Source: Xylogone sp. PMI_703
Lineage: Eukaryota > Ascomycota > Leotiomycetes
Direction: 5' to 3'
Assembly (NCBI GenBank): GCA_021399445.1
Contig: JAJTUQ010000009.1
Location: 451,501-515,500, forward strand
DNA length: 64,000 bases
Shown here: in pieces, positions 11,989 through 24,478 of the stretch
Layout: each line of letters begins with the position of its first letter
Position numbering within the stretch: position 1 is the stretch's first letter
Made by a program: the position numbers and the translations under genes
The notes under the pieces: model-generated
What the model saw: only the letters and a program-made list of their open reading frames with translations
Databases searched by the model: none
What the model was told of the DNA's origin: nothing

Positions 11989-14343
11989 ATGTCTAGTCAG
12001 GAGGAGCTAACACCGACTGAGTCCTTAGTTGAGGAGCAGGAGCAGGAGCAAGAACAGCAGCAGCAGCACATCAAACCATCGGGAAAGAGAGTTCGTCGAA
12101 GCTTTACTGCGTACGTTCTGTACAAGTCCATAGATCTGAGTACCATAGAACGCTAAGGACTGACTCCTATAGATGTCGGCGATGTCATAAGCACAAGATC
12201 AAATGCTCTGGCGGACAGCCATGCCATAATTGCGCTCAGCAAACCCAAGCACCGATACAATGCGTCTATCCTACACGCGATCGCAAGGTGCTCATTAGAG
12301 AGAGGTGAGCCAAGCACAACCCGTTAACAATATACTCTACCAATACTTATACACACAAAAATATATAGTTTTCTCAAGAAGATTCAAGAAGAAAGCCAAC
12401 TCTGGCGAGAGACTCGCCGAAGGTCTCAGTCATACGAATGTGATCCAGTACAACCCCAAGATCCCCAGACGCAGACCAACAAGTCCAGCATGAGAAACGG
12501 CGAAATCGCCGAAGGCATACCGACGAATGCAGATGTCGATCTGCGGAATCCGTTAATTGAAGACAAGGCATGGTTTGTTCCTGACAATGCCTCAAGACAA
12601 CCCATCTACATTGGTGAAGCAGCATGCACCGCCTTTGGAACTCGCCTGCGACAGTTCTTGAATCGCAATGAGCCAGTAGCTCCGTTATCGCGCACCAAGT
12701 ATTCAAAAGACAAATCATTTTTACGTATGCCGAACCCTGCCTTTCAACTTCCTAATCGTACATACGCCCATCTGCTGCTAAAGGTAGCCTTGCGCTTCCT
12801 CGGAAACGACTACCACCTGATGTTGCGAAAATCAACAATAGAAAGAATGGACGTTCTTTACCGAGATCAGAATTTTGACGACCCTGTGTTTTTGTGCAAA
12901 TTATTTGCCCTTTTTGCCATGGGTGAGATGTATGCAAATCGCCGGTTGTCTTCGACTGAAGGACCAGACATTCCGGGCACCGGCTTTTTTACCCAGGCTA
13001 TGAGTCTGCTTCAAGATCTCCACGAGGAGGCTTCGGTTATGTACGTTGAAGCATTGTTGATTATAGTAAGTTAAATTGTTTGTATCTGCTGGTCATCTGC
13101 TAACACCAATTGCACAGGCACTATTTTCGTTAGCCCTCAATCGCACCAAATCGTCCTATACGTACGCCGGGATGGCCTTACGACTCTGTCTCACCTTGGG
13201 ACTTCACCACAACCTTCCTGAGGGATATATGATCTCTGCGGTTGAGAGAGAGCATCGGATCCGAGTCTGGTGGAGTGTGTACATCACTGACCGCATTACT
13301 AGCTCTAAACTTGGTCATCCTGTTACAGTCAGGGACAGCGATATTGATGTGGACCTCCCATCCATGATCAATCTAACATCGGATGAGAAGGAAGAGTTTT
13401 CGGATCCATCTCATCTAGTTGCGCATTTACAGTTGGCTCGGATCACAGGTGATATAATTGGGGATATATACGGACGAGCCGGACAGGATAAAGTGTTCGT
13501 GCAGAGCGTGCACAAGATCCTTCGAAACCTACGATCATGGGCGGAAAATCTTCCCGAAAGCATTCGGATTTCGTCGTATGGGCCACACAAATATTCTGCA
13601 AGGAATGTAGCATCATTGCATCTTTGTTTCAACCAGGTTGGTCGCTTCGTAGATTGATTGTAATTAAAGCAACAAAGGTTCGCAGCTAATCAGATCAAAT
13701 TCAGTGTGTCATCCTTACCACACGACCAATTCTGTTCCATCTTTTCAAGTCCCGATTTCAAGACCAAGAAGCAGCAATCCCTTCGCCGACTACAATCGCG
13801 TTAGCCGACGCATGCGTTCATGCGGCTCGAAGCTCGAATAGTCTCCTCGCACAGCTCTGGATCGATGGTGGAATGGCTATATTCGGCTATTTCGATTCCC
13901 ATTATCTCTTCTCCTCAACAATTATTTTGATGATGTCCAGCATTCTGGGAAATAGTAACAGTGAACAAGACCGAGAGGCGATCGAGACCGCATCGGATAT
14001 CATGCAATCGATTGTCCAGGATGGTAATCTACCCGCCGTAGGCTTCTATCAACATTTTTGTGAGATTCGAAAAGCCTTGAATGATTTCAAAGAACGTGGC
14101 GAACGCCTTGGGGATAATAGTAGTACTGGCCCTATGTTTGACCTAGGGATGAGTGAGGAGCCTTCCAGACTACACCGATCAGAAGCGGTCAATGATACAA
14201 ACAGTGCATTTCTTGTCAACAGCGCCTTAGATGATCCGTCCATCCAGCACTTTCTTACACAACCAGATATTCAATGGGGGTTTCCTGCTGCTATGGAAGT
14301 CCCAGGTTACACAGCATTTACCTCTCCTTGGCTCTTTGAGTAG
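11989..14343 (+). CDS. Zn2Cys6 fungal-specific transcription factor (cluster regulator candidate)
   Basis: Five exons (11989-12110, 12173-12304, 12369-13065, 13118-13636, 13705-14343) encode 702 residues. The zinc cluster CRRCHKHKIKC...CHNC...C is split by intron 1 directly before its first Cys, at about residues 42-71, and is followed by a charged helix, KKIQEESQLWRETRR, that is probably the dimerisation coil. A fungal_trans domain spans roughly 190-480, with the recognisable block YAGMALRLCLTLGLHHN and REHRIRVWWSVYITDR. Every intron joins in frame. The start at 11989 puts the Zn cluster near the N-terminus, as is usual; an ATG at 11824 in the same frame would add 55 residues. Divergence from the oxoprolinase suggests it controls that gene and the nearby carrier and DUF1445 gene (inference). 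Confidence 0.88.
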
Positions 14344-15139
14344 TGATACAGCCTCGTGCAATCATTAAGATGGCCTCTGGCCGCGATCTCGGCCATATTG
14401 CCCCTTTCTAGAAAAGTAGGTTAGTGCAAAATGTTAGTGAAGTAATGCGATATATTTTATGCACTTTACTTTAGAGCATTCATCGTATTATCTAGGTAAT
14501 GATAAGGGACCGTGGGCACGGGGGGTGGTTATGATCCCGGCTTGACTTACCGTAGCAGATCTTTGATATGGAGTGCACTAGGGGCTCCTCGTCATGTGTA
14601 CGGAACGAGGGTCTAGTGGGAATTCTGGTTACAGGAGTCAACGATTCTATCTGATTAAATGAAAGAAACGAAGATATATTGTATTTAGCCGTATATAATG
14701 ATGACATAGCCCCACCCCCAGGAGATTGATATTGGAAAACATAACAGCAAACGCTTAGATTCTACAATGCAGAGACACACTAGACACAGTTCGGCTTCTC
14801 AGGGCATTCTCAAACCCAAAATCGAACCTGAAGTGCAGAGTGGAAGTTTTATGCCATAGATTACTGCCAAACGAAAATTATCAAATTGCAGTCATACGCT
14901 TTTATAACAAGATAGTAGATATGGCAAAAGTAGAAATCTTAAAGGTATAATGAATAAGAGAGTAGTTGCTGTTACACAATGCTGAATTTTGGCTAGTCAA
15001 CGTTATGTGTAAGATCTAGAAGTGAAATCAACTGTTCTCCAGTATCCGCTAACACACAAGACGTCCTGACACATATCGGATTGATAGAACAATATTTTGA
15101 CATTATAGTGCCGCCCACACGTGCTCAGATCGAATCGAA
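14344..15139. other. Convergent intergenic region
   Basis: About 800 bp between two stop codons, the 3' flanks of the regulator and of the MFS gene. Nothing recognisable is present. Confidence 0.4.
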
Positions 15140-16904
15140 TTAATAGAGGTACTTGAATTCCACTTCAGCATCTCCAGTCTTAACCTTCCGCTTATCCTCC
15201 GCTCCCTCCTCAATCTGCTGCTTCTTCGCATTTTCCCGCCGCAGATAGAAAACATGAGCCACAATCAAACACTGCGAGAAGCCAACTGCACCTAGAGAGA
15301 ACGCATTCCCAAGAACGTAAGGGCTCTTGCGGTAGATTTGACCAGCCACAATACCGGCAATATTCCCCATAGTCTGCTGCAAACCAATCGCCGCAGCACG
15401 GCGGTGATGAGGCGCAACGTTAACATTCAACCAAGCGAGATTCAGACCGGGGCCAGTATATGTCGCCACGGCGCAGAGGAATGTGGCGAAGTATTTGACG
15501 CTGTTGTTAGATACAGCGATCAGGAGAATGTAGCCGATGATGGAAAAGACATTTGCGCCAAGTAGAAGGTACGCGAAGCGTGAGCTGTGATCGGAGTAGA
15601 ATGCGATGAGAGTAAAGATGATGGCGGCCCAAACGTACACTGGGACGGTCAACGCGTTACTTCGGAGAGTATCGTAGCCCATGCTGCTGAGGATGGATGG
15701 TAGGAATGTGCTGAAGCCGTATAAGAGAATATCCTGGCAGAATTGAGTTCCACCACTATGAATTATTGCGTCGTCAGCGTCATCCATTATATTCAAAGGT
15801 GATTGTTTCGGCGAAGCTCACTTACCTGAGATAGAGCTTTGGACTCCGTGCAGCAATCCAGAATTCATCCCAACTGAACTTCTCGTCGCCCATGTATCTC
15901 TTCCGCTGCTCATAACGCACCCGCATCATCCATTTTTCCTCTGTAGAAAGGAAGTAGGCTTCACTAGGATCGTTGGGCAGTCCAAACCATATCGACACAG
16001 CAACGAGCATACTGAAGCAGCCCTCGATGATATAAACCCATCTGTTTCTCCTGTCAGCCAAAACCCGTACGAAGAAATCCAAGTAAAAGAAAGAAGCAGA
16101 CTTACCTCCAGCCAGCTTTACCAGCAACGCCATCCATTTGCAGCAAGCCGTATGCCAGTAACCCACCAACAGCACCAGAGATAGCCGCACAGTTCATCAA
16201 GTACGATACGCGCTTGGCCTGTTCTTCTCGACGATAGACCATAGTGAGGTATAAATTCAAGCAAGGAAACAATCCTGCCTCACACGCTCCTAGGATCAGA
16301 CGCGTGGCATATAATCCTCCGACGTTGACGATGAATCCAGAGAAGATGGTAGTCAGAGACCAGACGAAGCAGAGCGCTGTTAACAGATTACGCGGCGTGG
16401 CTTTTTTCATGAGCATTGCAAAGGGGGTCTCGAAGGTTACATATGTTGCGTAGAAAATCGACACCGCGGTCGAAAATTGGTTTGCTGAAGCGCCAATGTC
16501 TTGTGGCATGCCTGCAACCTTAACGTTTCCTGTTTGCCACACAGTCAGTATATCTTTCCCTACTATAGCAGCCTGAAGTAAACGTCGTAGGGATAGAACG
16601 AAGGATGATTTATTGTGTCAAGTCAGGGCTTACCGATGTTGCTGCGATCCAGGAAACAGGAGAGATACGCAAGCATGATTATCGGCACGAAGGCGATATC
16701 TAACTTGGCTAGGAGTTCCTTCTCCTTAGCTGGATCGAGTTGAGCATTTGCAATCTCGATATCGATATTCGTAGAATTAGCCGTGCCGATGTCGATGCTT
16801 CCATCTTTGCGTTTCTCGTCCGGATAGGGGGGAGCTGGGTTCAGGTCGGGTTCGGTCCTGGCGTGTTTGTCGTCCGTGACCTTAGACTGAGATGTATCTG
16901 CCAT
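15140..16904 (-). CDS. MFS transporter, allantoate permease/anion:cation symporter type
   Basis: Proton-coupled uptake of a small organic anion across the plasma membrane is the family role (Dal5, Tna1 and Liz1 relatives). Four exons (16904-16634, 16529-16106, 16041-15826, 15755-15140) give 508 residues. A hydrophilic acidic N-terminus of about 70 residues precedes the family block AYLSCFLDRSNIGNVKVAGM. The later segment SGGTQFCQDILLYGFSTFLP and the loop LNVAPHHRRAAAIGLQQTMGN are also typical; about 12 membrane helices can be drawn. All joins are in frame with consensus GTAAG donors. The neighbours are the oxoprolinase regulator and the DUF1445 gene. 5-Oxoproline, glutamate derivatives or ureides are plausible substrates, but the substrate cannot be read from the sequence. 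Confidence 0.9.
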
Positions 16905-17977
16905 AATGGGTCTATCTCTTTTTGATCGAGTGACTCTCTAGTAAACAATATGATGTTGAACGTCGATTAACTGATCCAAGATCCACAATCAATATTTATA
17001 TATCTTTTGATTGCGTTTCTTATCATGTGACATGAGAGATGAAACTTCGGTCACAAATGCCCGAGTGAATCTGCCTTGCACGGGGATGATGCGAAAAATC
17101 CGACCACGGGAAAGTTTGAGGCTCAATCCTTCCGGAAACTCAATAACTCTGGAGAAGCATCGAATACGGATATGGAATCATCTGAAAGCCCAAACAATAG
17201 AGCTATTATCGCCAACTATCATCAACGCGCCACATTATAACACACCGGGCGGGACGGGATACACGCCCAACACGCCGAACAAGTACCTGATAAACGTCTA
17301 GAATACGAGTAATGCAATGTATCTCAATAACCCATTATGGTTAGCCTTGTTTTGATATGACGATACGTCGATAACATATTCACTCCCGGGAATAATGAGC
17401 ATCGAGCCAATGGGCCTTTCTTTCTAGTACCGACAGATCTCAACGATTATAGCGTTACATCGCCTCTTGGCTAACTAGACAACTCATTTCCCAATACACC
17501 AGGATCACGGGACGAATGGCGATGGTAACTTGCGGGGTCTGGAGAAAGCTGCGGGTGTCAAAGCAAGGGGCAGAAGCTTGAAAGAATCGCCGGTAAGATA
17601 GTGGTACCAGCTTCGGCGTTGAGGTGAAAAACGCCGACGGGCGAAGGAGAGCATCAATGCTTCTCAGCCACTCAACTTCTGAAGATGTTGGCTCCATCTT
17701 CTTACTTACATGGGCCTTTTGAAAAAGGCTGTTCAGGAGCAACATAACACATTCCCTTGCTCCCACTTTTGTATCCTGTTTGTTATACCCACCTCCACTT
17801 GATATTTATCAATTGCAACTTCTCCAGGTTCGGGACAGACTCCTCCTAACCGATGAATAATATAACAATATAAGATATCAACGCCGAAAGTCTGCTCGTA
17901 TTCATCGCCATCTGAACCTTTATTCAATAAATCCTTGAGGAGAACGCCACGTTTATATTTGTCACAAACGCAACAAG
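16905..17977. promoter_or_regulatory. Divergent intergenic region, MFS carrier / DUF1445
   Basis: About 1.07 kb between divergent starts. It contains TTATC/GATAA cores (for example near 17029 and 17369) that would suit nitrogen control. Two overlapping minus-strand open frames (17455-17766 and 17733-17927) have no recognisable domain and I do not call them genes. Confidence 0.4.
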
Positions 17978-18916
17978 ATGCCGCCGTCCGCAGACCTCAG
18001 CCAAACTGCCACAAATTCAACCTCCTTGAAATCCACGATCCAAGACACAAGTTCCTACACTGGACATGATGTTCGCATCGCATCTCGATATGAGCATCAC
18101 ACATCAGAAACCTCAGGGCTGGTACCCACTTATCTTCAAGCAAATCTCATCATCCTCCCTTCCCGCTACGCAGCCGATTTCCGCATCCTCTGCACACGAA
18201 ATCCAGTTCCTTGCCCCCTAATTGCTGAATCAAAAAGCTGCGGAAGCTGGAACCAGGTGAAATCCTGCATCCAAGGGCTTCAAGACAGCGCTATTGCATC
18301 GGACGTCGATCTCCGTCGGGACGCGCCCAAGTACATGGTGTACAGGGATGGCATGCTTGTTAAATCTCACTGTTACGATATCATAGACGAATGGACAGAA
18401 GACCATGTGGCATTCTTGATTGGCTGCTCATTTAGTTTTGAATCCGCTCTAACTACTGCGGGTCTTGTTCCCCGACATACCACGAGGCATCGCGTAGTTC
18501 CGATGTACAGGACAAACATCCCTCTATGTCCTGCTGGGGTATTTTCAGGGAGCACATATGTGGTATCTATGAGACCATATCAAAGAAAAGACATAGAAAG
18601 AGTGAGGTCAATTACAAGACCGTATATTTCAACTCATGGAGAGCCGATCGCGTGGGGATGGGATGCGGTAAAGAGGTTAGGGATACGAAACATCGACAAG
18701 CCTGAGTGGGGCGAGGCGCCTCTAACTTCTGATGGACGCCCGCTGGGCGATGTTGAGGGTGATGAAGAAAACATTCCTGTCTTCTGGGGATGTGGCGTTA
18801 CTCCACAGGAAGCTGTTATGCGTGCTGGATTAAAAGGAACTATCATGGCGCATGCGCCTGGTCATATGCTAGCATTAGATTGCAGAGATTGGGATATCAT
18901 TAGGAAGAGTGATTGA
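17978..18916 (+). CDS. DUF1445 family protein (D-glutamate cyclase-like hydro-lyase)
   Basis: Single exon, 312 residues, full length for the family. Conserved DUF1445 blocks in order: IGCSFSFESAL near 147, CPAGVFSGSTYVVSMRP near 183, a HGEPIAWGWD segment near 221, PVFWGCGVTPQEA near 267, and HAPGHML near 292. The mammalian member DGLUCY converts D-glutamate to 5-oxo-D-proline; bacterial members are often encoded beside 5-oxoprolinase (Pxp) genes. Here the gene lies in one neighbourhood with an OXP1-type 5-oxoprolinase and a carrier, which supports a role in D-glutamate/oxoproline metabolism. No targeting peptide is evident. The N-terminal 30 residues are Ser/Thr-rich and probably flexible. 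The enzymatic role in fungi is inferred. Confidence 0.9.
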   Translation: MPPSADLSQTATNSTSLKSTIQDTSSYTGHDVRIASRYEHHTSETSGLVPTYLQANLIILPSRYAADFRILCTRNPVPCPLIAESKSCGSWNQVKSCIQGLQDSAIASDVDLRRDAPKYMVYRDGMLVKSHCYDIIDEWTEDHVAFLIGCSFSFESALTTAGLVPRHTTRHRVVPMYRTNIPLCPAGVFSGSTYVVSMRPYQRKDIERVRSITRPYISTHGEPIAWGWDAVKRLGIRNIDKPEWGEAPLTSDGRPLGDVEGDEENIPVFWGCGVTPQEAVMRAGLKGTIMAHAPGHMLALDCRDWDIIRKSD

Positions 18917-19732
18917 TTGATTATTTCTCGTCTCTCATGCTAAAGCTACTATTTGATTATTCTTGAAGGTTAAAAGCAGGTTACTGCTGCTCAGATGTTT
19001 ATCTGTTTAATGTCGTACGGAAAGAGAAGTGCAGTTTAAAGTATAGTAGTTATTATACTTATATTGCTCCCGTGGACAAAGCACATAACGGAGAGGAGGA
19101 TCTCGTCGGCTGGCAGAGTTGCAAAGACGGAATATCATGATGGCTATGGGCGAGCCGGCTAGTAGCTGTCTGCGATGCCAAGGTAATTCGTCAGTCTGCC
19201 CCAGAGGCTAGACACGGACCGGCTGTGAATCTCTCACAGCAGCACGGTAACAACCTACTTGGTTGAAAAGATAAATACTTATGACTCTTAGGACTAAGGA
19301 GTCTAGATTTTGCGGCGGAAAAGAATCCAAAGGTGTGAGACTAAAAGGAAGGTAAAGCTCCCGAAGTTTGATGGAAGGTAAAGGTTGGTGTAGGGCCGTG
19401 TGTTGCATTTAGTTAAATAGCTTATTTTAGTCAAGTCATTAGGACATACGAATCTATGCTCTTATTCTGACGACTGTCACTAAATGTCCTTAGAGCCTAA
19501 CCCCGGAAACCAAAGATATAACCGTCTTATATACGATTTGCTTCAATATTAATGCTCTCCCTTAAATCATGATCAAGAAGTCGCTTTATATCTCTTCTTC
19601 GTTATTTACAATAACATTGTGTACTGATTATTAATTTTTACTACTAACACTTTTCTAGAGCAACATCCGAATAATTATTCACGTCTTTCTTCAGTTGCCA
19701 CACATTAATTGTAGTTACGGAAATCTATTATC
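18917..19732. other. Convergent intergenic region
   Basis: About 815 bp, AT-rich towards its right half, between the DUF1445 stop and the end of the ankyrin pseudogene. No gene is supported. Confidence 0.4.
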
Positions 19733-22700
19733 TTATACTTCACTGTTTACATTTTTGTCAAGTAATAATTGGACAACTGTCTTATATCCCTTCTCAAATG
19801 CTAAAGATAAAAGTGTTTGCTGAAAATGGTTATTATGTGCTTCTACATCATCGCCTTTCTCGAGTAACAGTCGAACGACCACTTCATGTCCTTCGTTGGC
19901 TGCTAATAATAACGGTGTTCGTTGTAAATGATCTTGTGCTTCAACACCAGCGCCTTTCTCAAGTAATAACCGAACAACTGCCTCATGTCCTTTAATAGCT
20001 GCTAATAATAATGGTGTTTGTCGAGTATAATTGTCTCGTGCTTCAATATCAGCACCTTTCTCGAGTAGCAGTCGAACAAGTGCTTCAACCCCTTTCTTAG
20101 CCACCCAGAATAACAATTCCTGGCAATTGTCTCCCGAGCCAATGTTAAACTTATCTAAGGGTAGAATAAAAGCAAATACTGTTGGGATATCTCCTTGCTC
20201 TATAAGATAAGATAAAACACCTTTTTGCCGCGAGAAAGTGAAATCGCATCCAAAGCCCTCAGTTAGCCCATTCTTATCCCCGTAAAGCCGTTTACACATG
20301 TTATGAAATGGAGATGTTGAGGGCTCATGTTCCGTTCGAGCTTTGAAAAATGACCAGACTGCAGCATCGCTACTGGTAGTCCATAACGCTCGTGCTCTAC
20401 TTCAAAACAGTCTTGGTTGGATGGATGGCGTTTAATGATATTTCCCGCGTTATGTTCCGCCAATAGATATAAAAGGCTCGCATTCGGAGTATGGCGACGG
20501 ATTTCGTGTTTTTCAAATAAGTTGTCCAGCTGAATCCACTGAGCGCGATCGAAAGAACTAAGAAAATCCGCCTGGTCAACTCCACCCCCCTCCGCTGAGT
20601 CTGCATGGTAGAGTACGTTATGTACAGCGTATTCCAAGAAAGGAAATGTCTCATCCAGCCACTTGCGGAGGTCTGCAGCTTCTTGGAATGAAGATTTTGA
20701 ATATGAATCGCTGAGGTTTATTAAATCAACAATACTCATGCTCATATAATCAACGCAACATTGTTTCAATCGTTCGTGACTTTCTCCTTGAAAATTCTGT
20801 CCCAGATCAGACCAGATCTCCTTCAACCCATTTTCTTTCAGAAGAAAATCTTTTACTAATTCATGAATGAATTGAACTATTGGATATAGGAATTGTGTAC
20901 GTTCTGCAAGGCCTTTAGATGAACTAACAATAAAACGCTCCATATCGGATGCTGTTATCTCCTCATCATTCCAGCTAGACAAGCTTTCGGGTTCAACCCC
21001 GGAAAGAATGCCGTAGTATAGCTGTTCTGGGCTCAGTGGCTGTCTTGCAAAAAGCAGCCACTGGATACACAGAAGCAGTTCACCTCTGTTATCGTAATCT
21101 CGCATCAAAATATCGCGGAATAGCTCATGTAAATCGCCGGGGATATTTTGAAGCTTTTTTCGAAGCTCATGAATACGACCGCCGTCGTATTCCTTGTTCA
21201 GTATTTCCACCACGAGGACAACCCACATGAAGACTCCAGAGGCCTTTATTTGGAGATCGTCGCGGATCTGCTGGGCGGTCTTACTCCATCCAATCTTCAA
21301 TTCACTGTCTACATAACAAACTATATCCTCGCTATGCCCCCCTTGTCCTTCGAGAACCAAGCTTAATCCCTTCGTAATCGTGATATGAGGATAGTGCCTG
21401 CTTGAAAAGCAGATGCGAAAACCAATATTGGCCAACGCGGTCAACTCGCCCATACGCTTAAAAAATGATATCATATCCCGGATCTGATGCTCATCACACT
21501 CATCTAAAGCATCAATAAAGCACATCAAAGAGGATTTCCCAAAATGCTGTATGGCGTGTTCAAAGAGCTCTTTCAACAATTCAATGTTCCATTTCTGGGA
21601 TTCACCATTCCACGTTGTTAGTCTAAGGGAATCGAAGATGCTCTGAAGACTTGGAAGTCGTTCAAGTAACTGCAGTAAAAGAGATCGATACATTCCAATA
21701 GTAGACTTTTCCAACTCGCTACCCCGGGCGTTGAAAAAGAAAGGAATAATAATTTTGTCCCCCATCTTCTTCCTGGAATTAGCTACAAGAAACTTCATCA
21801 ATGTTGATTCCCAGTACCAGGCTTCCCTCTGATCCATAGGAATCCATGATGTGAGTCGAGTTTGCTCGAGTCAAGCCAGTCGAGATATTCAAGCTGCTTC
21901 AAAACCCATTCACATGTCTTAGCATGTGCTTTTTTGATAGTCAAATAACGAGCATCGACCTGTTCGAATCTCAACGAATCCAACAGCTTTTTTTTCTGCT
22001 GTTCATTAAGTAAGTTGTCATCTCTAGTTGTTGGCTGTGCTAAGACACCGCTTGCCATCATACGGAGGGCATCGATGTCTTTTAGAGGAACTCGGTACAA
22101 GAGATCTTTCGCATATGCAGCCGCTGCCATCGCCGCATAACCTTGCCATGTCTTATTTTTATGTGAATCAGAGTAGTCACAGATACCACGAATAACAAGG
22201 CAAGGAAAATGGTTCATTAATCCTGCCGCTTCCATTTCGAAACATAAAACATCTTTCTCAGATGCGAGCTGATCACGAATCAAAGCATCTTTCATTAATT
22301 GATTTGCTGAAGCGATTAGGCCATAGTGAATTGCTGGATTGTCATCGTTTTCTGTCCGTATAGGCCGCCAAACTAAATTGGAGGGACTACTGCTACAGCC
22401 AGTCTCACAATTTAAGTCATTCGAAGCGTGAACAATTCCACTCTTATATAGTTCGTCCAAGTTTAAACCTGGTCGTTTATAGTCTTTTTGTAATCTTGGC
22501 TTTTTATCGAGAATATTATTAATGGCATCTTCAAGGTTATGGCCATCAATCGTATACTGTGCTTTAAGGCCATTTATTGCCGTTCGTAGCACCATCGGTG
22601 GTTGGTTCAATGATCCCGTTAGGTGAAATTTTTGACCCTGTATTGTTTTCCATAATCGTATTGGAATACGCCGCGTGTCCCATTCCCTGAAGCACTAACA

Positions 22701-23116
22701 ACAATATCCCCCAGGCGAATATCGTGGTTTTTACTTGGAGCACCGCCACCAATGCCAACCATTAAACCAAACCTGATATTTGGAAAACTGTGTAACATGT
22801 CTCTCGCGACACTTGCTGTAGAGGACGTACCGTATTCCCCGTTAGGTAAGACAGCTATAACTACATTGTGGTTCCCAATCTTGCCCAACGTGTGATCGTT
22901 ATTATCGTGTTCGGGGAGATATTCGGGTCCGTTGTGCCTTTCATCGAGGAAAGCTTGCGCGGCAACATAGTCTGTGGCGATGGCACAGATCCAGCCGACT
23001 GTATAATTATCACGGCCCAGTTCCCATCCGGCAGCATCATCATCCGTCCTCCTTCTCTTCCATCCGCCCGATATAGCTTCTCGACTATATCTAAGTTCCA
23101 GTCCCCTCTTTGACAT
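19733..23116 (-). pseudogene. PNP-NACHT-ankyrin STAND (NLR-like) gene broken by three frameshifts
   Basis: The intact family acts as a fungal NLR-like sensor/effector in non-self recognition. An N-terminal nucleoside-phosphorylase-like domain ([38 protein letters not shown]) is followed by a NACHT NTPase (P-loop region IRGKPGTG, Walker B FIDALDECDE) and four ankyrin repeats (LLLAANEGHEVVVRLLLEKG type) at the C-terminus. The frame breaks three times: near 22646-22649 (DYGK to [13 protein letters not shown]), near 21808-21809 inside the P-loop (GKPGTG to STLMKFL) and near 20346-20350, before the ankyrin part. Each break is explained by the loss of one base from an A or T run. No intron with usable ends covers the gaps. 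It may be true decay or, less likely, assembly error. Confidence 0.85.
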
Positions 23117-24207
23117 AGTGCAGAGAGCGCTCGTTTCATAGGGTTGCGATAACAGGTGAGGTGTTCAAGAGGACGAACTTTCTATCTTTGATTCAACTGG
23201 TGTAGTCAGGTTTGTCCATAAAGCCTTATCGAAGTTTGGCGGTCTCAGCTCACTTAAATGCTATCATGAGTCTAGATTGCAAATAGAAGAGATGCTTAAA
23301 TTTCACATAACTATGTAGTGAACGCTAGAGATAAAGTCTAGGAGAAATCGAACGGAAGAAGAGAAATGTTGTAGGAGATGTCTGAAAACAGACTCAGCCT
23401 CATCAGAATCTGACAGGGGTTTGATGCCAACCATCAGGCTGTTGCCACGCTGTCACGTCCCACCGTCGACTTCCATCATTTGGACACCCTAGAACCAAAT
23501 AGTGCAGAAATAAAAGAAATTGAGCGGTCGATAGTTCATCGCGTGCCTTGGGTAAGATCAATGTCAAGTTGAACAAGATCTAGTGAACTAGGAACTGGGA
23601 AGAGTGAGATTTGACACAAAAAATCCCGGACCTAGCTACATCTTCTTCCTCTTGGAAGGCTGAGAGAGGTTTTGATATTGTTATTAATCTGCGGACAGTC
23701 CTGCCTCTGTAGATACATCCTCATCGGAAATATCCTTCGCTGCGGTGTTGGATGCTTTGCCCACAATCAAGGTAGCGACGTGAACAATCAGCTGGTTTTT
23801 GCCAAAAACGAAACTATGAATAGGGGTAGATGATTATGAATATGCGATTTGATTTTGGGCATAAGTCTTATCTAATATTAACCAAGGTACTTATATAATG
23901 GCTGCTGATAGAAAGATCTGTGAGGATCGAAGGTCATTCACGTGACCCTTTCCAGCCTCGTACAACTCTTGGGTTTGCTCTAAGTACTGGCTCGTGTTAG
24001 AACTTGGATAGCAGCTAGTGTATAGCTAGTTACAAATCCCATCATTGGTACTGTTCAAGAATACTTGGTACGGTATTTTCAGTACTACGATTAGTTGGCT
24101 GGTGCTAACAACTTTTGAATACTGCCTTTTAAGATCCATGTTCAAGGGTCCTGGTAACCGACATAGAGCATACTCATCGGTTAATTCACGGGCTAAAGTC
24201 GTGTCGG
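23117..24207. other. Intergenic region upstream of the NACHT pseudogene
   Basis: About 1.1 kb. It contains the 9-mer CAGCCTCAT at 23395-23403, which recurs upstream of the GTPase pair and of the protease-like gene. Otherwise nothing recognisable; a short minus-strand frame near 23690-23830 could be a relic but has no identifiable motif. Confidence 0.35.
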
Positions 24208-24478
24208 TCTTATGCTGACATGTTGCTAATAATTATTACTGTACAAAAGTTCCGATGGCACACCCGTGCACACATACACTGTATGCAGAGGAGTTCAGTC
24301 CATTCTTGCTCTGTTCAATAGATCTCGGTCGCTTACGATCTAAATCATTTCATGCATTTCACAGTTTAGTAGATCGTCAGCCTAAGGTAGGATGCTAGGA
24401 GAAGTGGCCAACAGTTACTAGCATTCTCCAGCAACTCAGATAAGCTGAACGAAATTAATGTTAGAATATAAAGCCCCA
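24208..24478 (+). repeat. Dispersed repeat, copy A
   Basis: About 270 bp that aligns in the same orientation with 32279-32540. Shared blocks include TTATGCTGACA, ATTATTACTGTACAAAAGT, AAGTGGCCAA.AGTTACTA and GCTGAACG, with small indels between them. The identity looks like roughly 80% by eye. No coding capacity or clear terminal repeats were seen, so the element class is unknown. Confidence 0.8.

Noticed and set aside
17455..17927. Two overlapping minus-strand open frames upstream of DUF1445
   Set aside because: No recognisable motif and no convincing splice; most likely promoter sequence.
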